From the NCBI GenBank assembly GCA_903813345.2, contig CAIIXF020000009.1:4894030-4958029 (forward strand): DNA of 64,000 bases, in the 5' to 3' direction. This document shows, piece after piece, positions 13,301 through 24,983 of the stretch (positions are counted from its first letter, which is position 1; every line of letters starts with the position of its first letter). Below the pieces are notes generated by a model, which ran no database searches, was not told where the DNA came from, and worked only from the letters and a program-made list of their open reading frames with translations. This DNA comes from Owenia fusiformis. Taxonomy: Eukaryota; Annelida; Polychaeta; Sabellida; Oweniidae. Position numbers and translations under genes: made by a program.

Positions 13301-16300
13301 GATACAATCAATTCTGTCAGTTAACCATGAGAAGCTTTACAATGGTTAACTATTCTCATGGATAGAGGGTTGGGACCTCAAAAATACCAGAACTGTTAAG
13401 TGGCATCCTTGGGCAACCCTCTTCAGAGCATTTTCCTTATACTCCGATAAAATCTGCAGGGGATACTATAAGAAACCTATATGACTAAGATACTAATGAA
13501 GATACTGAATTCAAATTTTCAGGATTTGGTTCTGGTATGAAAGGTAATCTGTATGACAAAAATGACAAAAAGAAAAACTCTGTTGCCATAGTAACAAGAA
13601 TACGACACTATTTGTTTCCTAAGAAATGTGTTTTAAGAGGTTTTGTCATTCTCCTCATATTTTTAATTCTAAATATATCTACAATGTGGGATGATTAGAA
13701 TTATGGTAAAGTAATCTTTTCTATTGTTCTATTGTTCTCTAAAACAGAAGTTGCTATGGCGACACATAGATCATAGGAAAAATCCTGGGATGATCGCTCT
13801 GTTTGTCAGGAAATTAAAATGGAAACCGAAAAATAAGTTTCTTCCTACTGAATAGCAATTTGGTAGACCATGGCTGACACGCACAAGAGAAAACGTCTAT
13901 CAGTTCTATGTCATTTTCTTGTTATTTTTTTATTTATCATGCTCTGGGACTTATAACACCTAATGCCGAATCTTTTCCAACTGCAAAGGAAGGCAAGATT
14001 TTAATAATGAACATTCATATATCTCAACAAATATGGCCTAAGATTTGGACAATGATGATGAAACTCTGAGGGAAAATTAGAAGAAACATTAATGTGAGTG
14101 GTCCAAAAATAACATGGGTGGGTGTACATGTTTTGAAAAAGTTATGCTCTCGGGTGAATCAGTGCTCATTTAAGGATAGTCTGAATCAAGTGAATTTTTT
14201 AACCTAATTATACCCCTCCCCAAAACCCCCAAATTTTGACAGTTGTCGAAAAGTGGCAAACAACAATTAAACAAACATCGTTAAAGTTCAATATGGCTAT
14301 TTCGCTTCTATGTCATAAAGATATGGTACGATCTCAGATCAATCAATAAATTTCACAAGTGACACTCTATCTTATGAAGAAAATATTATCGTATTTGAAG
14401 ACATGTCAAAAATTTGGTGGAAATAATTTTGTCACTCCTGATTTGACCTGGAAAGGTTCAGGTAAGTTATCACAAACAATTTCAGACAGTTATATCTTTG
14501 ATTATGACTATTTTCTGACCATGAAGACAGGTATACAAGGATAATAAAGTCAATCGGACTCAGAGATATTTCACTAGCAATCAACCCATCAATATATTTT
14601 TTCAAAGTTGTTGACCTCATTTTCACCAAAAATGCCATCATTTTAACAATGTTAACAATTCAGTGTCTTTAAAGTCCCTGGAGCAATCCACCTTTCACAG
14701 TGGCGTAGGAACAATGTACGCCAAAACGCCAGTGCGTAGTGTTGAAAAGTGAGAATAAAGATTTTCCTATGTTCTTTAGTCATATTTTCTCATTGTTCAT
14801 AAATTGTAAAAGTAATCTCGAGCACACTAGCCTAAAGAAATGTTTTGTGGATAAGCCTACCATATCATTATTGGTCTGTCTGGCAAATATCGTTTAACAG
14901 ATTGAATTCCCTTACCAACATGCTTTATTTCATGAAAATCGAGACTATCTTATGAATTTTAAAAGTAAAATACAATTTCGCCAAATATTCGTGAATCGCG
15001 TTCTCTTCACGAATTTGAGAGAAAAACTGTTTTTTCATTTTTTTCTGCATGTTCCGTAATGCTTATGCAAGCTACGGTATCATATGAGTATAATGATGAA
15101 CCTCTTTAAAAGATGTATATTTTTTTTATTCTCCCCTACCCCGATTTTTCAATTTCACTACATCGATTTATATTCCGTTGCTATGCAAAATCATAGACAG
15201 AAATTATAGTTAAGTCAGCAATTATCTATTTTCTTACTAAATCACTAATTTTTATTAGTAGTACTTCTTGAAATATGAATGTTAAAGACAAAAACAACTT
15301 GAAAATGCTGATTATTCAATAACACGTTTCATTGATTTTAGTTCTAGAAAAGCGATTACCTAGTTTTTTTTCCATTTGAAAAATAATAGATTCTTGTTTT
15401 ATAACATTTTTGGCACCCCCTAAGTCACGTTGACCTCGATTTGACCTTTGTTGTGGGGGTGTTTTTTTGTTTCATTGATCACGAATGCGTTTCTTCATAT
15501 CAATTGATCAAACTAGTTTCTTTAATCTGTACGTATTGTATTGCACGGTACACGATGGAATCAGACAATACTATATATCTAAATTCAATTTATTCGAAAA
15601 TTATTAAAAAATCTCTTATTGTTTTGGAAATTGGTCGTCTCAATCGTTCGAGACATTAGCAAAGTGAGAATGATTTGTGTCGAGATTTAAAAGATAGGCT
15701 TTCCAAGGTGATTTTAAATGATGAAAATCATTCGAACATTTTAAAGCACATTAAAAAGGTATCAGGGATTTAAAGCTTGCATATAAAATCGAAACGCCAA
15801 CCTATACGTATGACCAATCGCCCATACAAATGCATCGCTTTAGTATTTCCGTTCACATTTAGGTTGTGAGAAACATTGCAAGCTTAAAATCTCTGTTTTC
15901 ATAAAATGACATTTTACGAGCATAAAATAGGCGTTTTGATATAGAATATTGACACAATTGTTTCATATTTTTGGCGGGATTTTTGGCGTAGTGTTGAATT
16001 TACACCTTCCTACGCCCCTGTTTCCTCTTAGGAAATAGAACATGTCTTAAAGCATATTCTAATTATGCATTCAACAATATAATTAAAGGTTGCATCTTTG
16101 GTAAAAATTAGGTCAACATTTTTAGTAAAAAGTATGTTGATTGGGCCATTCCCTTTAATATCACTTAGGTCTGATTAATCATTATATTTACTTTTTTTGA
16201 ATGAATAGATCTAAAAGATATACCCATGTTCATGGTCAGAAAATATTCATAATTCAAGTTAGAATTGTCTGAAGTTGTTTGCGATAATCTACATGCTCCT

Positions 16301-18507
16301 TTATAACATTATTATGTAAATACAGTAAAACCTGTGTAAGTGGAACACTCTCCGTTCTGCCACAAAGCGTTCCACTTAGAAGGTGTTCCACTTACGGAGG
16401 TTTTGGGTTCGCAGGGAACATACAAGATCAAATATAGGATTTATATGTATCATTGGATATATGATTCTCCCTTCATTACAGGGCAGGTATATACCATTAA
16501 TTATCCATTTATTTTACTCAAAAATGTATCTGACATTCTTAATCCTCCTCATTCTGCCAAAAATGTTTTCTGACATTCTTAATCCTCCTAATTGTGCCAG
16601 TCTCAGGTACAAAGATTAGGCAATTAAGTTTTAAAGACTTGTTCCTACTGCTAATAATTCAATTGTTTTTAAATGACATTTTTAATCTTACTTATTAAGT
16701 TTGAAACAAACAGCAAGGGATATTAATTAGTGGTAGCATCACGTGTCCAGTTCTACAGGAGGTTAATCCAATTTTCTGAATAATAATCTTATGAAATCCT
16801 AATTTGCTGATTATCAAATTAATTATTGGTTGCATCACATATTGACCTCTACAGGAGGTTAATCCATTAAAATCCTAATTTGCCAATTATCACAGTATTA
16901 CCTGTTTTCATACCCAGATATCATTGAAGGAGATTAATTCTGTTTACATATATCAATATTGAAGTCTATGGAAATTGACTGTTCCACAGCAGGTAAATCT
17001 TTCAATATGGGGTGTTCACTGTTCCAAGTTTGGAGGTGTTCCACTTACAGAGGTTCAATTAACATCAAGTCAATGGGTTTTTAAAACAGGACTTTGAAAA
17101 GGCGTTCCACTTGGGAGGTGTTCCACTTACGGAGGTGTTCCACTTAGCAGGTTCTACTGTACATTACTTGTGCATGATGACCACCATAGCCTAGTTGCTA
17201 AAATGAGATCAATTAATGATTATAATGTTTAGACTTTATGTCAATGTCCAGACTGTATGCCAACCTCTCTAGTATGTGATTACACTAGATTTCATTATGA
17301 TACATGTACTAAATTGAAAACTTACATATAAAATATCTTAAGTCCTATATTCTAGTAATAAATGAATTAGAATGTCACCTAACATTTGATGATGGTATGA
17401 ATTTATTGATTTGGTGTCCATCAATACATGTTTCTAACTTAATGCTGCAAAATGATAAATTTCACCACATCCACTTTCTTCAATTTTCCAGGGGTAGGGC
17501 ACTATAAAGTCATATTAAAATTACAAAATAGTACTTCATAACTAAAATAGATGTATTACAATACCACACATAGCTTGAAAATGTTTTTAAAATACTACTA
17601 TGAGCTGTTAAAGCTGTCATATTGTGCTTGAAGCTACAAATATAAAATTGGCAAGACAAAAATTACGTATCTTTTTCCTGTTTTTTGTATTTTTCTGAGA
17701 CCAATAAGGGTATCAACCTATAACTTTAGGATAGTATTCATATTTGTACTAGCAATGTATGGTGTACAACTCAGAACAATAGCTCATATATCCGTTGAGT
17801 TATGAACTAGTTTCATAGTACCCCCTAGAATATTTTCCTAGGGGGGGGGGGAAATGCCAAAATTTAGTGTCGTGACCACCCCGTTGAGCTGTCATCTTTT
17901 AATATCTTTATCAGCATGAAAAACTGATTTAGTAAAAATAAGTCTGTTGCTTTTTCTAAAAAATGCCTCAAAAACTTGAATTATTTAAATTGGAACCTGT
18001 CTATTATTTAACATATTTGTAGACTTGCAAAATGGACACACACTAAGCCTTATTGAAAATATTCAATAATAAATAATCATAATTTCTTTTGTTTTGCACG
18101 TGGTTAGGAATGCTCATATCCAAACCCCTAGTTTCAAATATAAGTATTTAGAACCAACCTTTAATGTATTTCACTTAAACTTTACAAATATATTCTCCAA
18201 ACACCATTTTTTCGCCAAAAAGTATCATCTTTTATGAATTCTAATTAGTTAATTAAACGGGAAATTAAGTATTTCAATAAGGTACAATGTTATACAGAGA
18301 TACGTATCATAATGTTTAACCTTATTCAAAGGAATATTGACATTTTAGCAATTTTGGAATTTTGACATTCATTGATTTTTTTCCAAATTCAAAAGTCGTG
18401 CACTTACAGAATATAACTTTTTCTCCCGATGTCGCATCACCAGGCAGTTTTTTCTTGTATTCCTCCAATGATTTATCATCTTTGTCTTTTTCCAGCATCT
18501 CATTCAT
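10382..18507 (-). CDS. RhoGDI copy 2, four exons, original start codon lost
   Basis: Minus-strand exons are 18507-18408 (from the internal ATG), 12495-12412, 12104-11964 and 10581-10382, with GT/AG junctions and the same phases and lengths (84, 141, 200) as the intact copy 4. The protein is close to copy 4 and keeps [19 protein letters not shown] and [13 protein letters not shown]. The original ATG is missing: from about 18549 the DNA lacks a net 17 bp present at 44050-44075, and a TAG is in frame just upstream. That site reads AATTAG before TCCACT and could act as a splice acceptor from an unseen 5' exon, or translation could begin at Met 22 of the reference. Intron 1 is enlarged to about 5.9 kb by the inserted element at 12715-18003. 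Function of the product is uncertain. Confidence 0.75.
11399..11702. mobile_element. 304-bp MITE-like element in RhoGDI copy 2 intron 3
   Basis: Ends TGAGACAAATAGTAACCGTT and the reverse complement AACGGTTGCTATTTGTCTCA form inverted repeats of about 29 bp with few mismatches. The last part of the right end is duplicated in tandem (near 11604-11640 and 11660-11702). The region is absent from the equivalent place in the other units. It encodes nothing. Confidence 0.6.
12139..12316. repeat. 30-bp intronic minisatellite, unit 2
   Basis: About five to six units of the 30-bp repeat described at 3134-3315, again between exons 2 and 3, close to the exon 3 acceptor. Confidence 0.9.
13264..14439. other. 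Interior of the 5.3-kb element, no gene recognised
   Basis: AT-rich DNA inside the element with no supported exon, RNA gene or secondary insertion. A short inverted repeat (gttaaccatgagaa and a matching ttctcatgg) lies near 13320-13375. Confidence 0.4.
14440..16300. mobile_element. Element with about 250-bp inverted ends, split by a hAT-like insertion
   Basis: Bases of about 14460-14690 and 16021-16295 are imperfect inverted repeats, for example caaacaatttcagacag against the reverse complement of gtctgaagttgtttg. The same sequence family is found without the hAT-like interior at about 59125-59625, which shows that two layers are present. Exact outer ends could not be fixed by eye. Confidence 0.55.
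14698..16020. mobile_element. hAT-like non-autonomous element
   Basis: The 1323-bp segment starts CAGTGGCGTAGGAA and ends TTCCTACGCCCCTG, 14-bp inverted repeats with one mismatch and the CAG-NGGCGTA form usual for hAT elements. A clean 8-bp target duplication is not visible (ACCTTTCA and TTTCCTCT), so the flanks have decayed or the ends are imprecise. Internal ORFs are short and no transposase is recognised. Confidence 0.65.
16323..17159. mobile_element. pogo/Tigger-like non-autonomous element
   Basis: Starts CAGTAAAACCTGTGTAAGTG and ends with the reverse complement of CAGTAGAACCTGCTAAGTGG. TA flanks it on both sides (16321-16322, 17160-17161). Subterminal boxes containing GTTCCACTTA or its variants recur at both ends (for example near 16370-16400 and 17100-17150). 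CAGTNNAACCT ends with TA duplication are typical of Tigger/pogo elements of the Tc1/mariner superfamily. No transposase frame is present. Confidence 0.75.
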
Positions 18508-21500
18508 CGTGACCTGCTTTAGTGGGACGTACCCTGGGGTTTCGATGTCAATAGTGGACTAATTTGAGTTTCTACACGATCAGTATTGATGCATAATGTT
18601 TTTTAGCATAAAGACACGTCAAATGAGAGAAAAAGCCAAAAATCATTCGACCAAGGCCGTTTTTAAGTTATCCATTTGGCACTTCTTCTCGGACAGCTTT
18701 TTGTATAAAGGTAAAGGTACTTACCAAAGTAATGGTTACCAATGCTCTAACTCAAATCATCATATTATTTTTGGCATAACCATTTTTTGGCACAAACCTT
18801 TCGACTTATATGACATACAAGTAGGTGGTGGTACGTGTTTGCTGCTTAATACTTGCCTTTTTGTTAACAGTGTGCCCGTTTTGCCTTCCATGATGAAAAA
18901 AGGTGTTTTATATATTTTTCTGAAAATGTTATGTCCCAAAGACCTGAGAAGCCAATCAGTAAATGGTCAATAGTCCGAGAAGGCGTCGGCATAATTGTTT
19001 TTGACATAATATGGTATGACTCATTATAAGTACCTCCAGAAATTATTATTCCTAACCAATCAATTTTTAATATTATACGAACTTATGTTCCAAAAACATT
19101 TCTTGAATAAATGCATGTAAGTGTCATCCCAATTCCCCTGAATGTAATTTTCAAGAACGTTGAAAGTCCCAAAGTCTGAAAATACCCTATTCTAACTATG
19201 GGTAATCTGAGAGGGCATGTGTGCTAACAAGATAATAAAAACATTCATTGGCCTTTGATAACCTTTCTTCCTTGTAACATATAACATATACATCAAGTTG
19301 CTGTGTGATTTGAAACCTCTAACCTTCAAACACAGAAAGGCTAGTACTAGATATAGTAGCTAATAGAAAGGTTAAGAACAATTGTATATGGATAATTGGA
19401 TATGTAATATTATGATCCCCCTCCCCCTGGGCTTACTTATGTAAGAAAATGTGGCAACTCATTTATGTCTCCAAGAGAAAAGCATGTGACTGGCACTATA
19501 TGAAATACACTCTATAAACCATACATTTTCAAGGTAATCTTGCACCAAGCCAATGTACACCCCTCCCCATTAAGAATGTGGTGATAGGGGCTTGTAAAAA
19601 GACTATTTGCCAAGTTACAAATTGCCATACTTGCAAATTAACTAACCACCACCAAGAAACAACAACATGATCAAACCAGATCATTGAGATCAGAGCATTT
19701 TCTATATAATGTAAAATCATGAAGTTTGTATTCAGTAAAGATAAAGTTTACTTTTAAGGTTAGAGTAAATATACAAAATGGTAATCCACGATTCCACACC
19801 AACTTCTTTCTCTTCTTTAGAATAAAGAACTGTTAGTAGAACAGAGAGGACAATAAGTTTTTAAATATGAAGATAGATCAATGAAAATGCTTCGGGGTTA
19901 TCAGAGGCTAGGAGAAAGAAACAAACTTATCTCTCGCAACTTTTAAATATCTGACTGAAAACATTGCTTGATGGCTCATTCATACAATGTTTCAAAAATG
20001 TGTTACTCGTATAACTTTTCAGCAGTCAATGTTTGGTGGTTGGTGGTCAGTGTTTGGCAGTTGGCGTTGGACATTCAGCATCCAGAACAAATGGCAGGTG
20101 GTAACATTTTGCATGTTAATGCTTGTGTAACAATGATATTTGACAAAAGTATATGCATAAAAACATGGTCTTTTTGTTTACTTTTACATGATATTGAATA
20201 TATTTTATGCTTAAATCATATTGAAATTTGATTTTTATTCAAAATAATACTAAAACATACACATTTATCCAATACATTTTGAAATATTACTATTCAAGGG
20301 AAGCATGGCATTGCTCATTTTTAAGGTCTCATGTTATTACACAGAGTTGTATACCGTTCTAATTGAAAGCCCATGATTGTTTTTAATATTTTACTTGTAA
20401 TTTAAAGTTTGTCACAAAAATATAGATGGCATTGTGTATTCTAAAATGCCATACAGTGCCACAAATATTCCAAAAATCTTTGCTGAATGGAAAACATAGC
20501 CGGGTTAATGACGGATTTGACAGTTGAACAGTTGCAAGTATTGCTAAGGCTTATATTGAATAACTAAATTTATAGAAATGTGTAATTCAGAGTGAGTTAG
20601 AGTCTGATTCTACCTTCAATAATAATACCAGGAAAAATAGTGGCCATAACAATATGCTACCACTTCTTGATGGTGAACTAAATGTATAAATGCCATATGA
20701 CAGACAAATTGATGATCAGACAGAGACATTCCCTACCTTAAGTTTGTTGGGATAATTAATGTAAAATACATGGAATTTGGGGTAGTTATTTTCACAGATT
20801 TGTACATTTGTTTTTGCATATTCATGTTTTCGTTATTTTTCCAAATTCCTCAATTCATGCCAGGAATACAGTTTTAAATTCACATCATCCTGAATTCAGA
20901 ATTTCACACTCACACACGAAAATACGCAAAATTAAAATGGCGCTGAATTTAATGTAATTTATAGCACTCTTGTCAAATCGTCTATGACTTTATAGCAACA
21001 AATAACATTAAGTATATGTGCAGAAACAATTTTATTGCAAATGTAATAAACATATTAGATCATTACAACTTAGTTTATTTAATTCAAATTAGAACAGAAA
21101 ATACATAAAGAGTCAATACATTTCAAACATAAGGTTATACATTTAATGTACACACTATATCAAGATTTAATCTTTATAGTAGATGTTTTGAAGGACTAAT
21201 TTTTATATAACTACTGGTAACCTAGTTTTGAGACTTAAATCAGCATTAAACAACTATTGTAACCGTTTATCAAAAATAGCTTTCATAAAAAATCTACTCA
21301 AAAAAGTTCTAAACAACCTAATAAACCTAATAAACAAAGCCCGCCATGCTAAATCAATGGAGATATCTAATGTCATGATATTTCAATTTCACAAAAAATT
21401 CATGAAATAATTAAAAGTGTTGTATTCAGTCAGGTGACCAGCCACAATAAAACATTACAAATTAATCTGTGTATATGAATCGATGATTATCTCAATTTGA

Positions 21501-21564
21501 GCTATTTACTGGAACTGAGCCTAAGACTGGCATAATTTGTAAATGTGTACATTTGTATAATATA
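18508..21564. other. Unit 2 upstream region, no gene recognised
   Basis: Equivalent of 4241-8186 in unit 1, without the E2 insertion; the empty E2 site is near 19705. No exon or new element was recognised. Confidence 0.45.
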
Positions 21565-21639
21565 CAGGGTGGGCCAAAAAAGGTACCCTCATTTTATTCT
21601 TGCAAGTTCAGATGGGGTGATGTTTTCTGACCCACCCTG
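21565..21639. repeat. 75-bp hairpin element, unit 2
   Basis: CAGGGTGGGCCA at the left and TGACCCACCCTG at the right are inverted repeats with one mismatch. It corresponds to 8187-8261 and 37259-37333. Confidence 0.5.
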
Positions 21640-23768
21640 TGCTTTGATAATCACAAACATGAAGTCATTTGTCAGTTCACCAACACATTGTTTGGCTCTT
21701 TGATGGAACAATGCTCAGTATTCAGTATTTGCATGGATCTTATGCAAAAAAAGTAAAAATCTGAATGGCTTTATGAATGTGATTTATGATTTACAAGGCT
21801 ATGGTTATGAGGTAAATAATGTTTTTAAATGTACGAACAGATAACAACCAGATTCAATAACTTGCTATCAGATTAGGGAGGGAATTACCCAAGATTCATA
21901 GCGAATACACTGCTATATTACAGAATTTGCCATGTATTACCCATAATCCTTTTCATGCCGTCTGACAACTTTCATTCATTGGTGAACAAAAGCAACATCC
22001 AGCAGACAAGTTTGGTCTTCAATCTTCATACAAAAAAGATTTTTGTAAATAGTGGAGAATTGTAAAGCACCCAATTTACGCATCACAAGGGATCTATTAC
22101 TTTTTGAGTTACGTGAACCCAGGGGTTTCACTCCAATATACCTCGTAATACCTGTGTGCCGAGCCGAAGAAAAAAGGTACTTTCTCCGACAAATTTTCCA
22201 TGTTTTTTCCTCTCAGATTGGCCAGTTTAGATGGTTTATCCCCAAAGCCAAAATTGGCCAAGCTGCACATACATACCCAAATGATTTAGAGTGAACCCCC
22301 CAGCTTAGTGAACCATATAGCTGCAACTTAGCTGCATTATGGGGTAGCCCATTATCTCCTAAAGGAAAGGCCCCATTGTACTGCATATAGTTTTGCCACC
22401 TTAAGTTGAAATCAATTATTAACGGAATGCAGATATCTTTCATCCATTTAACCTTGACCTTCTTATCTTGCACACATCCTTTATTTATTTTACCTCAACT
22501 TACAGATATCCTTTAACCTCTTGCCAGTATTTGGCATTTAATTTCTTAAATATACCATATGTGATTGTTGTTTTGGTAATTGTTTGAAGGTAAGCCCACT
22601 TGATGTACTCACATTCAAAACATGATTTGTGTGAACTGGAAAAATGTTGTCAAAGCTGGAGCCATTTGGGTGAAAAATTCTGCAACCGGTTTTCTTGTGT
22701 GACTCTGATTGGTCAAGAGGTGAACTATCTGACCTTCTCAACTCAAATAGCAAGTTAGGTGGTACACCATAAACCGATATATACTGATTGTTCAAAATTT
22801 ACACACATAACAATAATGTAAGATTAAACCATTAAATGTGTAAATGCATATTAAACTTATTACATCGAATTAAACTTCGTAAAATTACAATCCAAAATGT
22901 AGAAATAGTTCCAAATATATAACAGATAGAGGAATACAAACACTGTTACATGTTTTTAAGTATGAAAAGCCATAAGCTCAACTGTTCATCACATGTGTAT
23001 TGAATACTACACTAAATATACACTGTACGCCTAGCTTTAACTATAAATGCCTAGCTACTGGACCTACAAAAGCTCAATTTCAAATATGAATATAAAATTC
23101 TCAGCATTTTTACTGCAATGTAATGCATATTGGTATGTTTGGGAAGCTCCTACGTCATATTTATCGCGGCTCTACAGATTTGCATTATTTGAGGTGAATA
23201 AGATACAGAGAGCTCAAAACAATAGTGATCAACTAAAGTTTACTGTATGTACACTATTGTATTGGTGCAAACTTTATGATTTAACCAAAATTTACAAAGA
23301 ACCCCTTTTCTATAATTCTACCATTTTACCCTATTACTGTTCACTTTAATCTTTATTAACGTGTCGGATCTGTATTATTGTTTTGAGAAAAATTATACGA
23401 ATTAAGTCAAACACATACTAGTATTTGTTATGAAGTTGAGTGTTAATATATTTTTAAGACATTTATGCGTGTTTGTGATAAATGTGAAAACATGGGAAAT
23501 GGGAATTTGATCATTAACTTATTTTAATAAGTTTGGTTTATGGATAACGAAATAAACCACGCATGCTTAACCTTATATAGAGTTGGGCGTGACTTGTTTG
23601 ACATGTTGTGGTTGCACACGGATGCACACGTATTATTAGGGCTATATTTGTAATGTTCTTCCTTCTTTCAAATGTAACCAAGCTGAATACACGTTGGTCT
23701 GCATTTGGAATTCAAGTATTATCATTAATAAATAAATAAAAGTAATCTAAATACTAGATAGTAAAAAT

Positions 23769-24935
23769 ATGCCTAGACAAAGAAGTAGCAGACGAGTTCG
23801 TGAAGCTGGAGGCTTAGGGGAGGACCTTAATTCGCCAACGTTAAGGAAAAAGCTTACAGAACTAGGGATAAAGGTTCCTCCCACGTTCAGTAAAGCTACG
23901 TTGTTGAAACTTTACAAACAAAACAAGGACAATGGCAATGATGCTGCCGTTAATATAGTACCTGATGTAACTGATAAACCTCGAGAAATCAATGGCGCGT
24001 CTGCATCCAGTACTAATGATGGAGAGGCTGATATCACGGCATTGCCAAGCACGTCGTCCCAGAGTATTACTCAAAACCAAGGGGGATTACTGTTTGAGGC
24101 TATAAACAGTCTAAAAGACATGGTTGCATCACAGAAAACGTCAAGTTCTCGTTTATTGATCTCTGATGATAACCGACCAGTCGATAGAGAGGAATCACCT
24201 GATATGAGTCTTGGCTCGCGTGGCGTTCCAATGGAGAACATACAAAACATAGATGTTATTTCTAACAGTCTCAGGAGATCAATCATAGAAGGTAAGACGA
24301 TCAACATTGCTTGTCTCCTAGTCACAAACTATGAGGAGCAAAAAACACCAAGTCTTGTATCAAATCGCGATGGCACAATTCAACTAAAAACAATTACCAA
24401 CGTGAATGATCCTAAGCTGAAGAAGTTCCTGACAGCCAGCGAGTTTGCTACGGCATTTGGCAGATATAAACGGATTATGTGCGACATATTTCCCCAACGA
24501 CAATATGAACTGGATACGTATATGAACGATATATTGGAGTTATACACAAAAATAGGCTACAAAGCTTACGAGTATCACGAACAATTTTCGGCACAAGCGG
24601 GATCCTTATGGATTAACAAAGGAATTAAGGTCGATTGGTCGAGGAAGGACAAGGAATTGCTGCAAATGGTATCACTCCCTCGCTATCCCGATCGTCCCCC
24701 ATTAGATTACGAGAAATCACAAAGAATGGTAGTGCGCGACAGAAACGGACGTACGCGTACATATATGGATGATGGCGGGGAAATATGTAACAATTTTAAC
24801 TCAGCAGGCGGATGCAAGAGACCCATTTGTACATATGTACACGCTTGCTCCAAATGTAAGAACAGAAACCACGGAGAGTCTGCATGCGGAAATAAGCAAA
24901 GTACAACGCTTGAAAAACCGCCTCGTCCTCAATGA
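23769..24935 (+). CDS. DIRS-like element ORF1, gag-like with CCCH and CCHC zinc motifs
   Basis: This 388-residue frame begins MPRQRSSRRVREAGG and is the first ORF of the retrotransposon. Residues 10-60 look like a SAP-like helical segment (LRKKLTELGIKVPPTF, KATLLKLYKQ), seen in some DIRS gag proteins and here only an inference. Near the C-terminus are two zinc motifs: C-x8-C-x4-C-x3-H at residues about 340-358 and C-x2-C-x4-H-x4-C at about 360-373, the latter a retroviral-type nucleic-acid-binding knuckle. The protein should package element RNA. The stop is UGA followed by CUC, and the downstream reverse transcriptase frame is in the same phase. Confidence 0.8.
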   Translation: MPRQRSSRRVREAGGLGEDLNSPTLRKKLTELGIKVPPTFSKATLLKLYKQNKDNGNDAAVNIVPDVTDKPREINGASASSTNDGEADITALPSTSSQSITQNQGGLLFEAINSLKDMVASQKTSSSRLLISDDNRPVDREESPDMSLGSRGVPMENIQNIDVISNSLRRSIIEGKTINIACLLVTNYEEQKTPSLVSNRDGTIQLKTITNVNDPKLKKFLTASEFATAFGRYKRIMCDIFPQRQYELDTYMNDILELYTKIGYKAYEYHEQFSAQAGSLWINKGIKVDWSRKDKELLQMVSLPRYPDRPPLDYEKSQRMVVRDRNGRTRTYMDDGGEICNNFNSAGGCKRPICTYVHACSKCKNRNHGESACGNKQSTTLEKPPRPQ

Positions 24936-24983
24936 CTCCAAGAAATAACTTTAAAAGCATCCACATGTATCAACGTTGATTGT

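Larger units (their letters stand above)
12715..18003. mobile_element. 5.3-kb element with about 550-bp terminal inverted repeats
   Basis: Begins TAGACAGGTTCCAATTT and ends AAATTGGAACCTGTCTA. The inverted repeats extend from 12715 to about 13263 and from about 17478 to 18003, with scattered differences. TTA is found at 12712-12714 and 18004-18006, and unit 3 has a single TTA in the empty site (cttatttaacat near 32563). The interior has no open frame resembling a transposase and contains other elements (14440-16300, 16323-17159). It is probably a non-autonomous carrier; the 3-bp TTA duplication is compatible with PIF/Harbinger, but no family-specific protein is present. Confidence 0.8.
9796..23190. 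repeat. Tandem block unit 2 of the RhoGDI array
   Basis: Second copy of the block, 13395 bp from motif to motif, about 8.1 kb once the 5289-bp element at 12715-18003 is removed. It lacks the phased elements of units 1 and 3 and so provides their empty sites. It carries RhoGDI copy 2. Confidence 0.85.

Noticed and set aside
18596-18973. 125-codon frame with MREKAKNHSTKAVFKLS, also at 4322 and 33154
   Set aside because: Conserved only as duplicated DNA; the C-terminal parts differ by frameshift in each unit.
22213-22473. 86-codon minus-strand frame with relatives near 8990-9075 and 37791-37985
   Set aside because: A 3-bp in-frame indel in unit 1 looked like selection, but the peptide's ends differ between the units, substitutions are not conservative, and no family is recognised.
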